This document shows, piece after piece, positions 63,290-64,000 of a stretch of DNA of 64,000 bases (the stretch's first letter is position 1; each line of letters opens with the position of its first letter). The position numbers were made by a program, and so were the translations under genes. Under the pieces are notes generated by a model that did not search any database, had not been told where the DNA came from, and saw only the letters and a list, made by a program, of their open reading frames with translations. Origin of the DNA: UBA12481 sp012523435 (lineage in GTDB: Bacteria; Bacteroidota; Bacteroidia; Bacteroidales; UBA12481); the NCBI GenBank assembly GCA_028686135.1, contig JAQUCP010000006.1, positions 66,560 through 130,559 on the forward strand. Reading direction: 5' to 3'.

Positions 63290-63815
63290 TTGATCGCCGT
63301 TTTGACGGCAAGTGGGTGCTTCAGACCAACACCCAGCTTCCGGCTGCCGAAGTAGCCCTGAAGTACAAAGAGCTCTGGCAAGTGGAGCACGCGTTCCGAG
63401 ATGTCAAAACGGTCTTTGAAACGCGTCCGGTTTATCACAAGATGGATGAGACGATTCGGGGTCATGTGTTCTGCAGCTTCTTGGCCTTGGTGTTAAAAAA
63501 GGAGTTGGACAAGAGACTCAGCCAGCAGAATCTGGATCTGGAGTGGGAAGACATTAAACGGGATTTGTCAGCTCTGCGGGAAGTGACCCTGGAAGAAGGT
63601 TCCTCCCGGATCGTCATCCGTACTGTGAGTCGGGGGGTGTGTTCAAACGTTTGCAAAGCAGTCGGGGTGGCACTTCCACCAGCCATTCGTACGCTATAGT
63701 AATCTAAGAATCTTATCGCTCTATTATGGGTCACTTGTAGTGCCAAGAACTTTTTTGTCCCTCTTAATTGATTGTCTTTGAATTATTTACAAAAATCAAC
63801 TGTAGAAGATCAGTA
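63289..63815 (+). pseudogene. IS1634-family transposase 3' fragment with IS end
   Basis: Coding part 63289-63699: DRRFDGKWVLQTNT, then YKELWQVEHAFRDVKTVFETRPVYH with the last catalytic Glu, and IRGHVFCSFLALVLKKELDKRL, typical of IS1634 enzymes; the N-terminal two-thirds are missing. Non-coding IS end to about 63815, matching the inverted copy at 58426-58692. Inactive. Confidence 0.85.
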
Positions 63816-63875
63816 AAAGATATTCTGAAGACTATTTGTATCCCGATTAAGATTAACAAATTTAGCTTCTCCTAT

Positions 63876-64000
63876 TGTAACGGCCCCCTAGCACTTCGGA
63901 CATGATTACTAATAAAAATGTGTAATTATGTCTATGGAAAAACGCAAATTCACCAAGCAGGAGAAGCTTCAGATCCTCGAGGAAGCCGCCCAGCATGGAG
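63876..64000 (+). mobile_element. Left end and orfA start of an IS3-like element (cut by window edge)
   Basis: From TGTAACGGCCCCCTAGCACT the sequence reads as an IS terminus, and an ATG at 63928 opens MSMEKRKFTKQEKLQILEEA, the N-terminal helix-turn-helix style of IS3-family OrfA. Only 24 codons are inside the window, so completeness cannot be judged. Confidence 0.65.

Noticed and set aside
1..64000. CRISPR array or prophage
   Set aside because: No regularly spaced short direct repeats, cas genes or phage structural genes were found by reading.

Overview
The window looks like a chromosomal segment of a Bacteroidota bacterium. The grounds are promoter elements of the TTG-N19/20-TAnnTTTG type, a PorQ-type protein of the type IX secretion system (T9SS) next to cmk, two proteins ending in T9SS C-terminal sorting domains, and an IS4-family element of a type I associate with Bacteroidota. 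I cannot place it below phylum level. Most of the window has balanced base composition; about 54.6-58.3 kb and 60.9-63.3 kb are clearly AT-richer and look acquired.

Layout. 1-10 kb: the end of a Gfo/Idh/MocA oxidoreductase gene, a secreted PNGase F-like protein, and leftward genes for an AI-2E-family permease, a lipid-linked sugar flippase, Lon, ribosomal protein L31 type B and a GNAT-like protein. 10-13 kb: tRNA-His, a DMT transporter, porQ and cmk. 13-19 kb: a leftward efflux operon with three different HlyD-type lipoproteins, a MacB-type permease and a TolC-like protein, but no ABC ATPase. 19.7-32.6 kb: housekeeping genes (pfkA, priA, two aminotransferases, an epimerase, two outer-membrane barrels, purE, hpt, adk, obgE, PAP2 phosphatase) and a YD-repeat-like protein.

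32.7-53.1 kb is the most interesting part: 16 genes on one strand, with gaps of at most about 42 bp and several overlaps. They encode ABC_sub_bind-type substrate-binding proteins in three unusual forms (lipoprotein, membrane-anchored tandem, half-protein), the matching permease and ATPase, a PrsW-type protease, an anchored helical protein, an NMT1-type binding lipoprotein, a Cache-HAMP-GAF histidine kinase, a response regulator fused to a SpoIIE-type phosphatase, a large metalloprotease-propeller-barrel protein, an outer-membrane protein, an RsbW-like kinase, a STAS protein, and two further STAS proteins carrying a shared domain of about 300 residues that I do not recognise. One of these also carries an aminoglycoside-phosphotransferase-like kinase. 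I read it as an envelope-sensing partner-switching system with no sigma factor in the operon. This is inference from gene content and I know of no description of it.

53.1-64 kb is a patchwork of mobile DNA: a hairpin after the operon, two copies of a roughly 230-bp structured repeat each lying upstream of AT-rich cargo, an internally deleted IS4-family element with clear terminal repeats and a 9-bp target duplication, two inverted IS1634-family 3' ends, and IS3-type ends. The cargo is a GH5-like/FG-GAP protein with a T9SS tail plus a methyltransferase, and two small cysteine-rich exported peptides with a 6-bladed propeller protein and a thioredoxin-like protein.
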